The notes beneath the pieces are model-generated. The model saw nothing but the letters and a program-made list of their open reading frames with translations, did not search any database and was not told the origin of the DNA. A stretch of 64,000 nt of DNA from Rhodobacteraceae bacterium LNNU 3342 (GTDB taxonomy: Bacteria > Pseudomonadota > Alphaproteobacteria > Rhodobacterales > Rhodobacteraceae), in NCBI GenBank assembly GCA_008711135.1, contig VUAW01000003.1, positions 62,001-126,000 of the forward strand, given 5' to 3'. The first letter of the stretch is position 1. The number at the start of each line of letters is the position of its first letter. Made by a program: the position numbers and the translations under genes. Of the stretch, positions 1-7,329 are shown in pieces.

Positions 1-467
1 ATCTGCGCGCAGGACCCGACCGTGGCCCAGGTGTCTACCATCGTGCCACTGTCCACATAGGCGCCAAGGTTCACGAAGGAGGGCATCAGCACCACGCCCG
101 GCGCGACATAGGCCGACCGGCGCACCACGCAGTTCGGCACGGCGCGGAAGCCCGCGGCCTTCCATTCGGCGCTACCCCAGCCCTTGAACTTGCTGTCGAC
201 CTTGTCCCACCAGGTGCCGCCCTGCGGCCCGCCTTCGTGCGGCTCCATGTCCTTGAGCCGGAAGCCCAGCAGCACGGCCTTCTTGGCCCACTGGTTCACG
301 TGCCAGCTGCCATCTGCCTGCCGTTCAGCCACGCGCAGCGTACCCTTGTCCAGCGCCTCGAGCGTCGCCTCCACGGCGTCGCGGGCCTCGCCGGTGGTGG
401 CGGGGGTAATGCCGTCGCGCGCCTCCCAGGCGGCTTCGATCGCGGTTTCAAGGGCGGCGTTCGACAT
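1..467 (-). CDS. dapD: DapD, tetrahydrodipicolinate N-succinyltransferase (partial)
   Basis: Catalyses succinyl-CoA-dependent N-succinylation of tetrahydrodipicolinate in the lysine/diaminopimelate pathway in the cytoplasm. About 155 N-terminal residues are visible and the gene runs off the left edge. The helical N-terminal part ([19 protein letters not shown]) is followed by the start of the left-handed beta-helix ([20 protein letters not shown]), which is the family's hexapeptide-repeat acyltransferase fold. The ATG at 467 is preceded on its own strand by GGAGA. The gene is divergent from the LOG-family gene at 595. The start and family are clear; the C-terminal half cannot be judged. Confidence 0.95.
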   Translation of the reverse strand, partial: MSNAALETAIEAAWEARDGITPATTGEARDAVEATLEALDKGTLRVAERQADGSWHVNQWAKKAVLLGFRLKDMEPHEGGPQGGTWWDKVDSKFKGWGSAEWKAAGFRAVPNCVVRRSAYVAPGVVLMPSFVNLGAYVDSGTMVDTWATVGSCAQ

Positions 468-594
468 GGGGTTCTCCGGTCACCAATTCCTGACGTTGGA
501 ACGGCTATAGACGAGCGGCAGGGCCCGCGCAACGCCGCCGGGCTGGCGCGGGGCAGCCTGCGCCACTAGGTTCAAGGGAAAGAAGGAGCGACGC

Positions 595-1440
595 ATGACA
601 AAACACGGCCGGAACCACCCGCTGCGCGATTCCAACCAGGATGTCGCTGCGGCCCAGCATCGCCCTGAAACACCGCAAGCATTGTCCCCGGCCTATCGGC
701 TGGCCTTCGACGACCGGGACTTCCTGACCCGGCCGGAAACACGGGCCGTCCGCCTGCAGCTGGAGTTGTTGAAGCCCGAACTGCTGATGTCCGAACGGGG
801 CATCACCTCGACCATCGTGCTGTTCGGCGGCGCGCGCATCCCGGACCCGGCCCAGCGCGCCACGGCTCGTACGGAAACGCTGGCTGAACTGTCGCGGTAC
901 TACGATGAAGCGCGCAGCTTTGCCCGCATCATGACCGAACGCAGCCTGGCCAGCGCGGGGCGGGAAAACGTCGTCGTCACCGGCGGCGGCCCCGGCGTGA
1001 TGGAGGCCGGCAACCGCGGCGCCCAGGAGGCTGGCGGCGTGTCCATCGGGCTCAACATCGTGCTGCCGCATGAACAGGAGCCCAACCACTATGTAACACC
1101 GGACCTGTGCTTCAATTTCCACTACTTCGCAGTCCGCAAGATGCATTTCCTGATGCGCGCCCGGGCGATTGCGGTGTTCCCTGGTGGCTTCGGCACCCTG
1201 GATGAGTTGTTCGAGGCACTGACCCTGATCCAGACCAAGCGGATGCGCCCCCTTCCCTTCCTGCTGTTCGGCGAATCCTTTTGGCGCCGCATCATCAACT
1301 GGGAGGCATTGGCCGAGGCCGGAACCATATCCGAGGAAGACCTGTCGCTGTTCCGTTTTGTTGAAACCGCCGAGGAAGCGGTATCCGCCATCGACAGCTG
1401 GGTCGAACCCTCACCCCCCGGCGGGCCGATGCCGACCTGA
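595..1440 (+). CDS. LOG-family nucleotide 5'-monophosphate phosphoribohydrolase
   Basis: LOG/'lysine decarboxylase-like' family protein of 281 aa. Members hydrolyse nucleoside or cytokinin 5'-monophosphates to the free base and ribose 5-phosphate. Both signature motifs are present: GGGPGVMEA at about residues 130-138 and PGGFGTLDE at about 196-204, which hold the catalytic Arg/Glu and phosphate-binding residues of the family. The first 60 residues form an N-terminal extension, as in the longer COG1611-type members. AAGGAG lies 8 bases before the ATG. The gene is transcribed away from dapD. Its true substrate cannot be told from sequence; nucleotide salvage is as likely as any signalling role. 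Confidence 0.85.
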   Translation: MTKHGRNHPLRDSNQDVAAAQHRPETPQALSPAYRLAFDDRDFLTRPETRAVRLQLELLKPELLMSERGITSTIVLFGGARIPDPAQRATARTETLAELSRYYDEARSFARIMTERSLASAGRENVVVTGGGPGVMEAGNRGAQEAGGVSIGLNIVLPHEQEPNHYVTPDLCFNFHYFAVRKMHFLMRARAIAVFPGGFGTLDELFEALTLIQTKRMRPLPFLLFGESFWRRIINWEALAEAGTISEEDLSLFRFVETAEEAVSAIDSWVEPSPPGGPMPT

Positions 1441-1444
1441 TTTC

Positions 1445-1459
1445 TGACTCAAATAATCA
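1445..1459. promoter_or_regulatory. TGA-N9-TCA iron-responsive box (RirA/Iron-Rhodo type)
   Basis: The sequence TGACTCAAATAATCA is a TGA-N9-TCA dyad, extended to CTGA...TCAG at 1444-1460. This is the layout described for iron-responsive (IRO/Iron-Rhodo) boxes in alphaproteobacteria. It lies about 90 bases before the small ORF at 1552 and 250 before hemP, so iron control of the pair is the natural reading. Assignment to RirA or another regulator is inference. Confidence 0.6.
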
Positions 1460-1551
1460 GGATTGACTCCAGCAACTCTTTTTGTCAGCTTTGCCATAGA
1501 AGCCGAGCCAACCCGCCGGGTGAGCCAGTGCGCAGCGACAGGAGAGACAGG

Positions 1552-1713
1552 ATGACCGCATCAATGCCGACCCGCGTGCCGCCCATCCGTGCGGCGCGCG
1601 CCCTTCCCGAACCGGGACTCTGCCGGCTCGTGCTTATGCAGGCGATGCTTGACGGCACTTGGGCTGAGGCCCGGATTGAACAGCTTCTTGACCGGATTGG
1701 AGCGAAGGCATGA
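1552..1713 (+). CDS. small hypothetical protein upstream of hemP
   Basis: Predicted 53-residue protein (MTASMPTRVPPIRAARALPE... ending LLDRIGAKA). I do not recognise a domain; there is no signal peptide or membrane segment. The ATG at 1552 is chosen because GGAGAGA lies 8-12 bases upstream; a GTG at 1528 in the same frame has no comparable site. Its stop overlaps the hemP start as ATGA, so translation is probably coupled, and it sits downstream of the iron box. It may be an iron-limitation small protein or a leader that controls hemP translation. Confidence 0.55.
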   Translation: MTASMPTRVPPIRAARALPEPGLCRLVLMQAMLDGTWAEARIEQLLDRIGAKA

Positions 1714-1877
1714 ACATGATCGTCACCACCCCCCGGATGGGACAGCCGGTTTCATCCCTGCCGCTGCATGACGCCACCGACCTGACGGCGGGCGGCATCC
1801 AGGCGCAGATCCGGCTGAACGACCAAGTTTATACCCTGCGCATCACGAAGGCGGGCAAGCTGATCCTCACCAAGTGA
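1710..1877 (+). CDS. hemP: HemP, hemin uptake protein
   Basis: A 55-residue protein ending in YTLRITKAGKLILTK, which is the conserved core of the HemP/HmuP family. These small proteins are linked to heme uptake and, in several bacteria, are required for expression of the heme receptor. The ATG overlaps the stop of the upstream 53-aa ORF (ATGA at 1710-1713). The TGA-N9-TCA box 250 bases upstream fits iron-limited expression. No heme receptor or ABC transporter is next to it, so its partners must lie elsewhere. The family call rests on the C-terminal motif and the size. Confidence 0.85.
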   Translation: MNMIVTTPRMGQPVSSLPLHDATDLTAGGIQAQIRLNDQVYTLRITKAGKLILTK

Positions 1878-2342
1878 GGGCTTGGGGGCATCCTGCGCCG
1901 GGCCATAGTCGAACTGGGGTGAAGACCTTTCCAATTCACGCAGCGAACCGGACAGGAACGCCCCCCAAACCACATGAGCGAAGATCATCAGCAGGTTCCG
2001 GCGCCGCGGATGCCGATGCGCAGATCGCAGAAGGCCCAGCGCCGGCACCCATCCCATGTAGCTCAGCGCCCAGACCGCAACCCCATAGGCCGGGCCGCTG
2101 GTTTCTCGGGGCAGCATGCCGAACAACGCACCCGTCAGGGCGCCATAGCCGAAATGCGCCAATGTCGTCCGGGTGTCGTGGCCGCACCGCCGGCCGGGGC
2201 GCATGATCCGGCGCGTCAGCTCCGCCGGTGGCAACGGATAGCGCTCCTCTGGCGGAAGTGCAGACTACATCCGCCGCATCGCCATCGTCATTGCCATTGT
2301 CGCGGTAAGACCGCCCAGTGCGCCATAAGCCAGCCTGTTCAT
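1752..2342 (-). pseudogene. broken inner-membrane protein gene with in-frame amber stop
   Basis: Starting at 2342 (RBS AAAGGAGG), the frame reads MNRLAYGALGGLTATMAMTM..., then meets TAG at 2265-2267. It continues in the same frame with SALPPEERYPLPPAELTRR and two hydrophobic stretches (FGYGALTGALFGML and an Ala/Leu/Trp-rich segment). The coding character on both sides of the stop, with no frame change, indicates one ancestral gene of about 150-195 codons interrupted by a nonsense mutation. The C-terminal end also looks altered: the frame runs on antisense to most of hemP before stopping at 1752. It resembles small DUF1440/YagU-like membrane proteins, but I hold that name loosely. Restart at TTG 2234 or amber readthrough cannot be excluded. 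Confidence 0.6.
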
Positions 2343-2406
2343 GCAGATTGTCCTCCTTTCAGGGACAATTCCGGGCAGCAACGGGCGTTCCACGGCGGCG
2401 GGCAGA

Positions 2407-2483
2407 TGGTGACCCCGAGAGGATTCGAACCTCCGACCTCCAGATTAGGAATCTGCTGCTCTATCCTGCTGAGCTACGGGGCC
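2407..2483 (-). tRNA. tRNA-Arg (anticodon CCT)
   Basis: A 77-nt cloverleaf on the minus strand. The acceptor GGCCCCG pairs with CGGGGTC (one G-T pair). The D arm includes AGCTCAGCAGGAT, the anticodon arm CAGAT-TCCTAAT-CTG gives CCT, and the T arm carries GGTTCGAATCC. CCA is encoded. It reads the AGG codon. Confidence 0.95.
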
Positions 2484-2550
2484 GCCGCGATCTTGGTTAC
2501 GGGCATCGGGGCGCGATTTCAACATTGCTTTCACCCCCTGCAGAAAGAAC

Positions 2551-2580
2551 GGAGGAGCAGATTTGGCCCACCGCTCCTCC
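2551..2580. repeat. inverted repeat GGAGGAGC / GCTCCTCC
   Basis: A perfect 8-bp inverted repeat (2551-2558 and 2573-2580) with a 14-base loop, lying between tRNA-Arg and the LacI-family gene. It has no T-tract, so it is not a standard terminator. It could be a processing hairpin or a Shine-Dalgarno-like sink; nothing in sequence decides this. Confidence 0.4.
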
Positions 2581-2625
2581 GCAAGTGGCCGGGCACGAGG
2601 CCGGGCCGGTCCAGCCGGCAACGGC

Positions 2626-2639
2626 TGTTACCGCTAACA
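2626..2639. promoter_or_regulatory. GntR-like LacI-family operator
   Basis: TGTTACCGCTAACA is a perfect 5+4+5 palindrome (TGTTA-N4-TAACA). It closely matches the E. coli gluconate repressor GntR operator pattern TGTTA-N4-TAACA. It lies 74 bases before the GntR-like regulator gene, so autoregulation is likely. Confidence 0.65.
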
Positions 2640-2694
2640 TATCAGCCCCCTTCCCATCGGACAACATCCAAGAAGCCACTTGGACAAGCCGCAC

Positions 2695-2708
2695 TATTGG
2701 CGCTAACA
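2695..2708. promoter_or_regulatory. second, imperfect operator at the regulator start
   Basis: TATTGGCGCTAACA reads TGTTAGCGCCAATA on the other strand. It shares the half site TGTTAGCG with the perfect operator, whose reverse strand reads TGTTAGCGGTAACA. The centres are 69 bases apart. It touches the annotated GTG start at 2713, so binding would block initiation or the promoter. Confidence 0.45.
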
Positions 2709-2712
2709 AGAG

Positions 2713-3774
2713 GTGATTGCCCAGAAGGTTGCCCTGCCCGTGACGAAACTGCCATCGCCCGACCCGCGCCGCCCGCTGACCCTTCGCGATGTGTCAGAGG
2801 CGTCGGGGGTCAGCGAGATGACCGTCAGCCGCGTTCTGCGCAACCGTGGCGACGTGTCGCCCGCGACCCGGGACCGGGTTCTGGAGGCCGCGCGGCGGCT
2901 TGGCTATGTCCCGAACAAGATCGCGGGCGCCCTTGCCAGCCAGCGGGTCAACCTTGTCACGGTCATCATCCCCTCCCTGTCCAACATGGTCTTCCCCGAG
3001 GTTCTGGCCGGGATTTCTGACGCGCTTGACGATACCGGGCTGCAGCCGGTGGTGGGCGTGACCAACTACATGGCTGAACGCGAAGAGGCCGTGCTGTATG
3101 AAATGCTGTCTTGGCGGCCTTCGGGGGTGATCATCGCGGGGCTTGAACATTCCGACGTAAGCCGCGCCATGCTGGAAAACGCCGGTATTCCGATCGTGGA
3201 GATCATGGACGTTGACGGCACGCCGATCGACTCGATGGTCGGGATATCCCACGCCCGCGCGGGGCGCGAAATGGCGGCCGCGATCCTCAACGCAGGCTAT
3301 CGCCGCATCGGCTTTCTGGGCACCAAGATGCCCCACGACCACCGCGCCCGCAAACGGCTCGAAGGGTTCCAGGCCGGTCTTGCCGAGGCGGGGCTGGAGC
3401 TTGCGGATACCGAGTTCTATTCGGGCGGGTCGGCGCTTCTGAAGGGGCGCGAGATGACGGAGGCGATCCTAGCCCGGACGCCGGACCTGGATTTCCTTTA
3501 TTACTCGAACGACATGATCGGCGCGGGCGGGCTGCTATACTGCCTGGAGGCCGGCATCGACGTGCCAAACCGATTGGGGCTCGCGGGGTTCAACGGGGTA
3601 GAGCTTCTGGATGGCCTGCCCCGCCGGCTGGCCACGATGGATGCCTGCCGCCGCGAGATTGGCGAAATCGCAGCTGAGATCATCGCGGGCAAACGCCAAA
3701 GCGACCTGATCGGCGGAGAGAGGGTGGAACTGACGCCCAAGCTGCAATTTGGCGACACGATCCGGAGCCGCTGA
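2713..3774 (+). CDS. LacI-family transcriptional regulator, GntR (gluconate)-like
   Basis: Repressor of 353 aa. The N-terminal LacI helix-turn-helix (LTLRDVSEASGVSEMTVSRV, about residues 23-42) and hinge (YVPNKIAGALASQ) are followed by a periplasmic-binding-protein-like effector domain. The segments FPEVLAGISDALDD, MLSWRPSGVIIAG and AGIPIVEIMD resemble E. coli GntR closely, and the palindrome upstream is GntR-like. The effector may therefore be gluconate or another sugar acid. The GTG at 2713 has no spaced RBS; GTG at 2740, with AGAAGG 11 bases upstream, is an equally good start. The next gene begins one base after its stop, so the regulator is coupled to the glycan genes that follow. Confidence 0.85.
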   Translation: MIAQKVALPVTKLPSPDPRRPLTLRDVSEASGVSEMTVSRVLRNRGDVSPATRDRVLEAARRLGYVPNKIAGALASQRVNLVTVIIPSLSNMVFPEVLAGISDALDDTGLQPVVGVTNYMAEREEAVLYEMLSWRPSGVIIAGLEHSDVSRAMLENAGIPIVEIMDVDGTPIDSMVGISHARAGREMAAAILNAGYRRIGFLGTKMPHDHRARKRLEGFQAGLAEAGLELADTEFYSGGSALLKGREMTEAILARTPDLDFLYYSNDMIGAGGLLYCLEAGIDVPNRLGLAGFNGVELLDGLPRRLATMDACRREIGEIAAEIIAGKRQSDLIGGERVELTPKLQFGDTIRSR

Positions 3775-3775
3775 G

Positions 3776-4675
3776 ATGGCCGTTCCCGGGCCGCCGACGC
3801 CGGACGTTCAATGCGTCTTCGTCATCTGGGGCGAGAAATATCCGATCGCCCATGTGAACGCGATGATCGAGGCGGCGCTGGCGCACAGCTCACGCAGGCT
3901 GGGCTTCACCTGCCTGTCCGATCGCCCACGGCCCGACCTGCACCCGGCGGCGCAGCTTCAGGACATCGGCCCCGCCTTTGCGCGTCCTGACTTCATGGGC
4001 GCCGGTACGCAGGCCAAGCTCGCCATCTTTGAAAAGGGCCGTCTGGCGGATGGGGTGCCTGCGCTCTACTTCGACCTCGACACGATGATCATGGGGGATG
4101 TGGGGCGGCTGGCGGCACTTCTGAAACGGCAGCGCGGCTTGCACATGATCCCGGCGACGGCGGGATCGTTCTGGCCGCTGGGCCGGGCGGTGAACCGGGT
4201 GCGGGCTGGCACCGTCCGGTTTCGGGGCAACGGCTCCATCTTTGTCTTCATGCCCGAGGACTGGCACCATCTTCCGCAGGCCTATCTGGACCAGCGGGCA
4301 AGGGCAACCGAACCGCTGCCCCGGCATCTTTGGGCCGATGACCGGTTCGTGTCGCACATGGCGCGGGACCGGCTGTTCGCCATCCCCACCACCCTTGCGG
4401 TGAAGTTCGTGAACGAGTTCATGGCGCCCGGCCCTGCATTGGCCCGCCGCAAGGGCCATCAGGCCGCCACCACCGCACGGCGTCAGGGGCTTGTGGCGCT
4501 GACCTTCTCCGGCGACGCCTGCAAGCCCGAGGACCTGTTGCAGCTGCCAGAAGGTGGCACCCTGAGCGACCGCAAGGGCCGCGTTCTTGTCTGGGAGGAT
4601 GAGGCCATGTCCGGGCTGATCCCCCGCATCCGCAATTACTGGGCGCATATGTCCGCAGGAAAGGCAGAGTCATGA
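3776..4675 (+). CDS. glycosyltransferase-like protein with DxD motif
   Basis: A 299-aa soluble protein. It opens with a nucleotide-sugar-binding-type strand (VFVIWGEKYPIAHVN) and carries a DLD motif (residues 100-102 in ALYFDLDTMIMGD), as expected of a metal-dependent, GT8-like fold glycosyltransferase. It is a paralog of the minus-strand gene at 6455-7234: both share the pattern WGxxYPxxxVN ... FxCLxD ... LYxDLDM. The ATG follows the LacI stop by one base, and its own stop overlaps neuB (ATGA, 4672-4675). It therefore belongs to the glycan operon. Donor and acceptor are unknown. Confidence 0.65.
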   Translation: MAVPGPPTPDVQCVFVIWGEKYPIAHVNAMIEAALAHSSRRLGFTCLSDRPRPDLHPAAQLQDIGPAFARPDFMGAGTQAKLAIFEKGRLADGVPALYFDLDTMIMGDVGRLAALLKRQRGLHMIPATAGSFWPLGRAVNRVRAGTVRFRGNGSIFVFMPEDWHHLPQAYLDQRARATEPLPRHLWADDRFVSHMARDRLFAIPTTLAVKFVNEFMAPGPALARRKGHQAATTARRQGLVALTFSGDACKPEDLLQLPEGGTLSDRKGRVLVWEDEAMSGLIPRIRNYWAHMSAGKAES

Positions 4676-5700
4676 AAATTGCGCATCGCGAAATCTCTCC
4701 GGCGCATCCGCCGCTGGTGATCGCGGAAATCGGCATCAACCACGGCGGCGATCTGGACGTGGCCATGACCATGGTCCGGATGGCGCGCGACGCGGGCTGC
4801 GAATGCATCAAGCACCAGACCCACATCGTCGAAGACGAGATGACGGAAGAGGCCAAGCAGATCTTCCCGCCTAATGCCGACGTGTCGATCTGGGAGGTGA
4901 TGCAGCGCTGCGCCCTGAGCCGGGAGGATGAGGTCAAGCTCAAGGATTATACCGAGAGCCTTGGCATGATCTACATCTCAACCCCGTTTTCCCGGGCGGC
5001 GGCGGATTTCCTGAACGAAATCGGCGTTCCCGCCTTCAAGATCGGATCGGGCGAGGCCGACAACCTGCCGCTGATCCGCCACATCGCGCGGATGGGCAAG
5101 CCGGTGATCCTGTCCACCGGCATGCAGACAATCGAGTCGATCCGAGCGAGCGTCGATATTCTGGATGCAGCCGGGATCGACTATGCGCTGCTGGAATGCA
5201 CGAACCTGTACCCCTCGCCGCCGGAAATCGTGTCGCTGAAGGGTGTGACGGAATTGCAGCGGGCCTTCCCCCGCGCGGTGGTCGGGTTCTCGGATCACTC
5301 CATCGGGCCGGAAATGGCGCTTGCCTCGGTCGCCCTGGGCGCATGCATCCTGGAACGGCACTATACCGACACGCGCTACCGCATTGGCCCTGATATTTCC
5401 TGCTCGATGGACCCCGCGGAACTCAAGTTCCTCATCGATCGCTCGCGCGAGATTCATATCGCGCTCCACAACGAGAAGCGCCGCACGGCCCCTGAGGAAG
5501 CGGTCTATCGCTTTGCCCGCGCCAGCGTGGTGGCTGACCGTGATCTGCCCCAAGGGCACGTGATTACCGAGTCCGACATCTGGGCCCGCCGCCCCGGGTC
5601 GGGGGAAATTCCCGGATATGACTTCGACAAGGTGATCGGCAAGCGCCTGACCCGCGCCATTGGCCGCAACACCCAGTTGAACTGGACCGATCTCGAATGA
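4672..5700 (+). CDS. neuB: NeuB, N-acetylneuraminate synthase
   Basis: Condenses phosphoenolpyruvate with N-acetylmannosamine to make N-acetylneuraminate. The 342-aa protein has the NeuB TIM barrel (about residues 15-260), starting VIAEIGINHGG, and a C-terminal SAF antifreeze-like domain (about 285-340). Runs such as KHQTHIVEDEM, NADVSIWEVMQRCAL and GMIYISTPFSRAA match what I recall of the meningococcal Neu5Ac synthase very closely. That argues for Neu5Ac rather than pseudaminate or legionaminate. It overlaps the genes on both sides by ATGA. NeuC (7330) and NeuA (11073) complete the pathway. Confidence 0.93.
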   Translation: MKIAHREISPAHPPLVIAEIGINHGGDLDVAMTMVRMARDAGCECIKHQTHIVEDEMTEEAKQIFPPNADVSIWEVMQRCALSREDEVKLKDYTESLGMIYISTPFSRAAADFLNEIGVPAFKIGSGEADNLPLIRHIARMGKPVILSTGMQTIESIRASVDILDAAGIDYALLECTNLYPSPPEIVSLKGVTELQRAFPRAVVGFSDHSIGPEMALASVALGACILERHYTDTRYRIGPDISCSMDPAELKFLIDRSREIHIALHNEKRRTAPEEAVYRFARASVVADRDLPQGHVITESDIWARRPGSGEIPGYDFDKVIGKRLTRAIGRNTQLNWTDLE

Positions 5701-6491
5701 CGCTGGGCGTCTGGCTGATCAACCTGCCCCGCTCTGCCGATCGGCGACACCGGATGGAGGCGCAGTTGGACGCGCTTCCGCTGGGCTATACGCTGTTTCC
5801 GGCCGTGGACGGGCGGGCGGAATGGGATCGGCTGGCCCCCACGGTCGACATTCCAGCGTTCCGCCGCAACGTGGGGCGGGAGGTCATGCCCGGCGAGATC
5901 GGTGCTTATCATTCCCATCTTGGCGTCTGGCAGGCCCTGCTGGACAGCCCCCACGACACAGCGCTGGTGCTGGAGGACGACGTGGTCTTTCACGACGACT
6001 TCCTGCCCGCGCTGGACATGGCGCTGCAGATCCGGGGCGAATGGGATTTCCTCAAGCTCAACAAGATCCGGGCCAAGCAGCCCATCCGGCAGGGCCGTGC
6101 GGGCAAATGGGTGCTGAACGCCTACTTGGGACCTGCAACGGGATTGGGGGCCTACCTGATCACCCGAGATCTTGCCGCGCGGCTTCTGCCTGCGATGCTG
6201 CCGATCAGCCGGCCCATCGACCACGAACTTGACCGCATCCACATCCACGACTTCCGCCACTTCGGGCTGGAGCCCTTTCCCAGCCACGTTGATGACGGGA
6301 ACCAGAGCACGATCACCGGCAAGGGCTTTGCCGAGGTGCGGAAGTTCCCGACCTATCGACGGCTTCCGAACCACGCGCTGCGGCTGCGAAACCTGTTCGG
6401 CAAGGCCCGGCATCTGGCGGCAACCGGGCGGCTGCGGCCGCAGGACAGGGACCTTCAGCCCGGAACCGTTCCGCCGTTTTCGCGCCAGTAG
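5697..6491 (+). CDS. glycosyltransferase family 25 protein
   Basis: A 264-aa GT25 (LOS/LPS glycosyltransferase) protein. Hallmarks are the N-terminal VWLINLPRSADRR, the segment GEIGAYHSHLGVWQALL at about residues 64-80, and the acidic LVLEDDVVF motif at about 90-98. GT25 enzymes commonly add galactose or another hexose to lipooligosaccharide. It is translationally coupled to neuB (ATGA overlap). Its last 37 bases overlap the 3' end of the opposing glycosyltransferase gene, which is unusual and means the two mRNAs are complementary there. Confidence 0.88.
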   Translation: MTLGVWLINLPRSADRRHRMEAQLDALPLGYTLFPAVDGRAEWDRLAPTVDIPAFRRNVGREVMPGEIGAYHSHLGVWQALLDSPHDTALVLEDDVVFHDDFLPALDMALQIRGEWDFLKLNKIRAKQPIRQGRAGKWVLNAYLGPATGLGAYLITRDLAARLLPAMLPISRPIDHELDRIHIHDFRHFGLEPFPSHVDDGNQSTITGKGFAEVRKFPTYRRLPNHALRLRNLFGKARHLAATGRLRPQDRDLQPGTVPPFSRQ

Positions 6492-7234
6492 TCGGCCATC
6501 CACTTCACCTGCCCGCGCCCCATGTGGGGAAAGCGGTCCCAACGCGCCGTTCCGGTGCGGATCAGGTCGATGGGCCTTGGTTTTCCGTGAAACGCGACCA
6601 CCTTCGCCTCCCCTTCCGGGCGGCGGGGCGGCAGGAACAGGTCAAGCCCAATGGGCTGGCGCAGGTGGCGCTTGAAGCTGACGACCCAGCCTGCCGGCCA
6701 GAAGTCCATCGAACTGGCGTGTTCATGAACCCACTTCTGCTCGATCTCGAACCGGCGTGCGTTGGCTTCAGGATCCTGCTGGAACCGCTCCAGAATCTGG
6801 GTTTCAGCGCCCAGCGTGAAGGCGAAAAGCGATGTGCCGGCCTCGGCCGGGCCGGTGCCATGGTTGGGGCGCCAGTTCGGCCCCATGTCGGTTGTCAGGA
6901 AGGGTGCAGGATGGTCAAAGAACGGATCAAGGCTCGCACAGATCACCATGTCGAGGTCGATGTAAAGCGCCCGCCCCGTCAGCCCGTAAAGATTGCCGGC
7001 ATAGACGGCCAGCTTTGGCCAGGCGCCGTCCCACCACATCCAGTCGGACAGGCCGATGTCGGGGATCGGAAGAGCCTCGATCCCGTCGATGAAGCCTGCG
7101 GCATCATCCGTCAGACAGACAAAGCGGAACGCGCCGGTGATGTGCCGTCTGCACGCGCGATACAGCACATTGACGTAATCCGCCGGATAAAGCGTGCCCC
7201 ATTTCATGCAAAGAACGACGCGCGTCTGGTCCAT
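6455..7234 (-). CDS. glycosyltransferase-like protein, paralog of 3776-4675
   Basis: A 259-aa protein with the same architecture as the gene at 3776: CMKWGTLYPADYVNVLY at the start, FRFVCLTDD at about residues 36-44, and the metal-binding motif YIDLDM with D93 and D95. No signal peptide is seen. It is transcribed against the rest of the cluster from a 95-base divergent region shared with neuC, and converges on the GT25 gene with a 37-base overlap. Function beyond sugar transfer is not predictable. It probably modifies the same surface glycan. Confidence 0.65.
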   Translation of the reverse strand: MDQTRVVLCMKWGTLYPADYVNVLYRACRRHITGAFRFVCLTDDAAGFIDGIEALPIPDIGLSDWMWWDGAWPKLAVYAGNLYGLTGRALYIDLDMVICASLDPFFDHPAPFLTTDMGPNWRPNHGTGPAEAGTSLFAFTLGAETQILERFQQDPEANARRFEIEQKWVHEHASSMDFWPAGWVVSFKRHLRQPIGLDLFLPPRRPEGEAKVVAFHGKPRPIDLIRTGTARWDRFPHMGRGQVKWMADYWRENGGTVPG

Positions 7235-7329
7235 GCCGGTCTCCCTGTTCTGCCCTTCTGCTAGCCCAGTTGCCCGCCTGCGTCCATGCCACGGCTTGCG
7301 GGCGCCCGTGGCGGCGTTATCTTGGCCGG

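Noticed and set aside
1463-1500. TTGACT and a second TGTCAG-like half site after the iron box
   Set aside because: Could be a -35 element, but no convincing -10 at 16-18 bases; not strong enough to list.
1974-3020. A plus-strand open frame spanning the tRNA-Arg and the LacI gene start
   Set aside because: It reads through a tRNA on the other strand and through the LacI coding region in the wrong frame, with no protein family.
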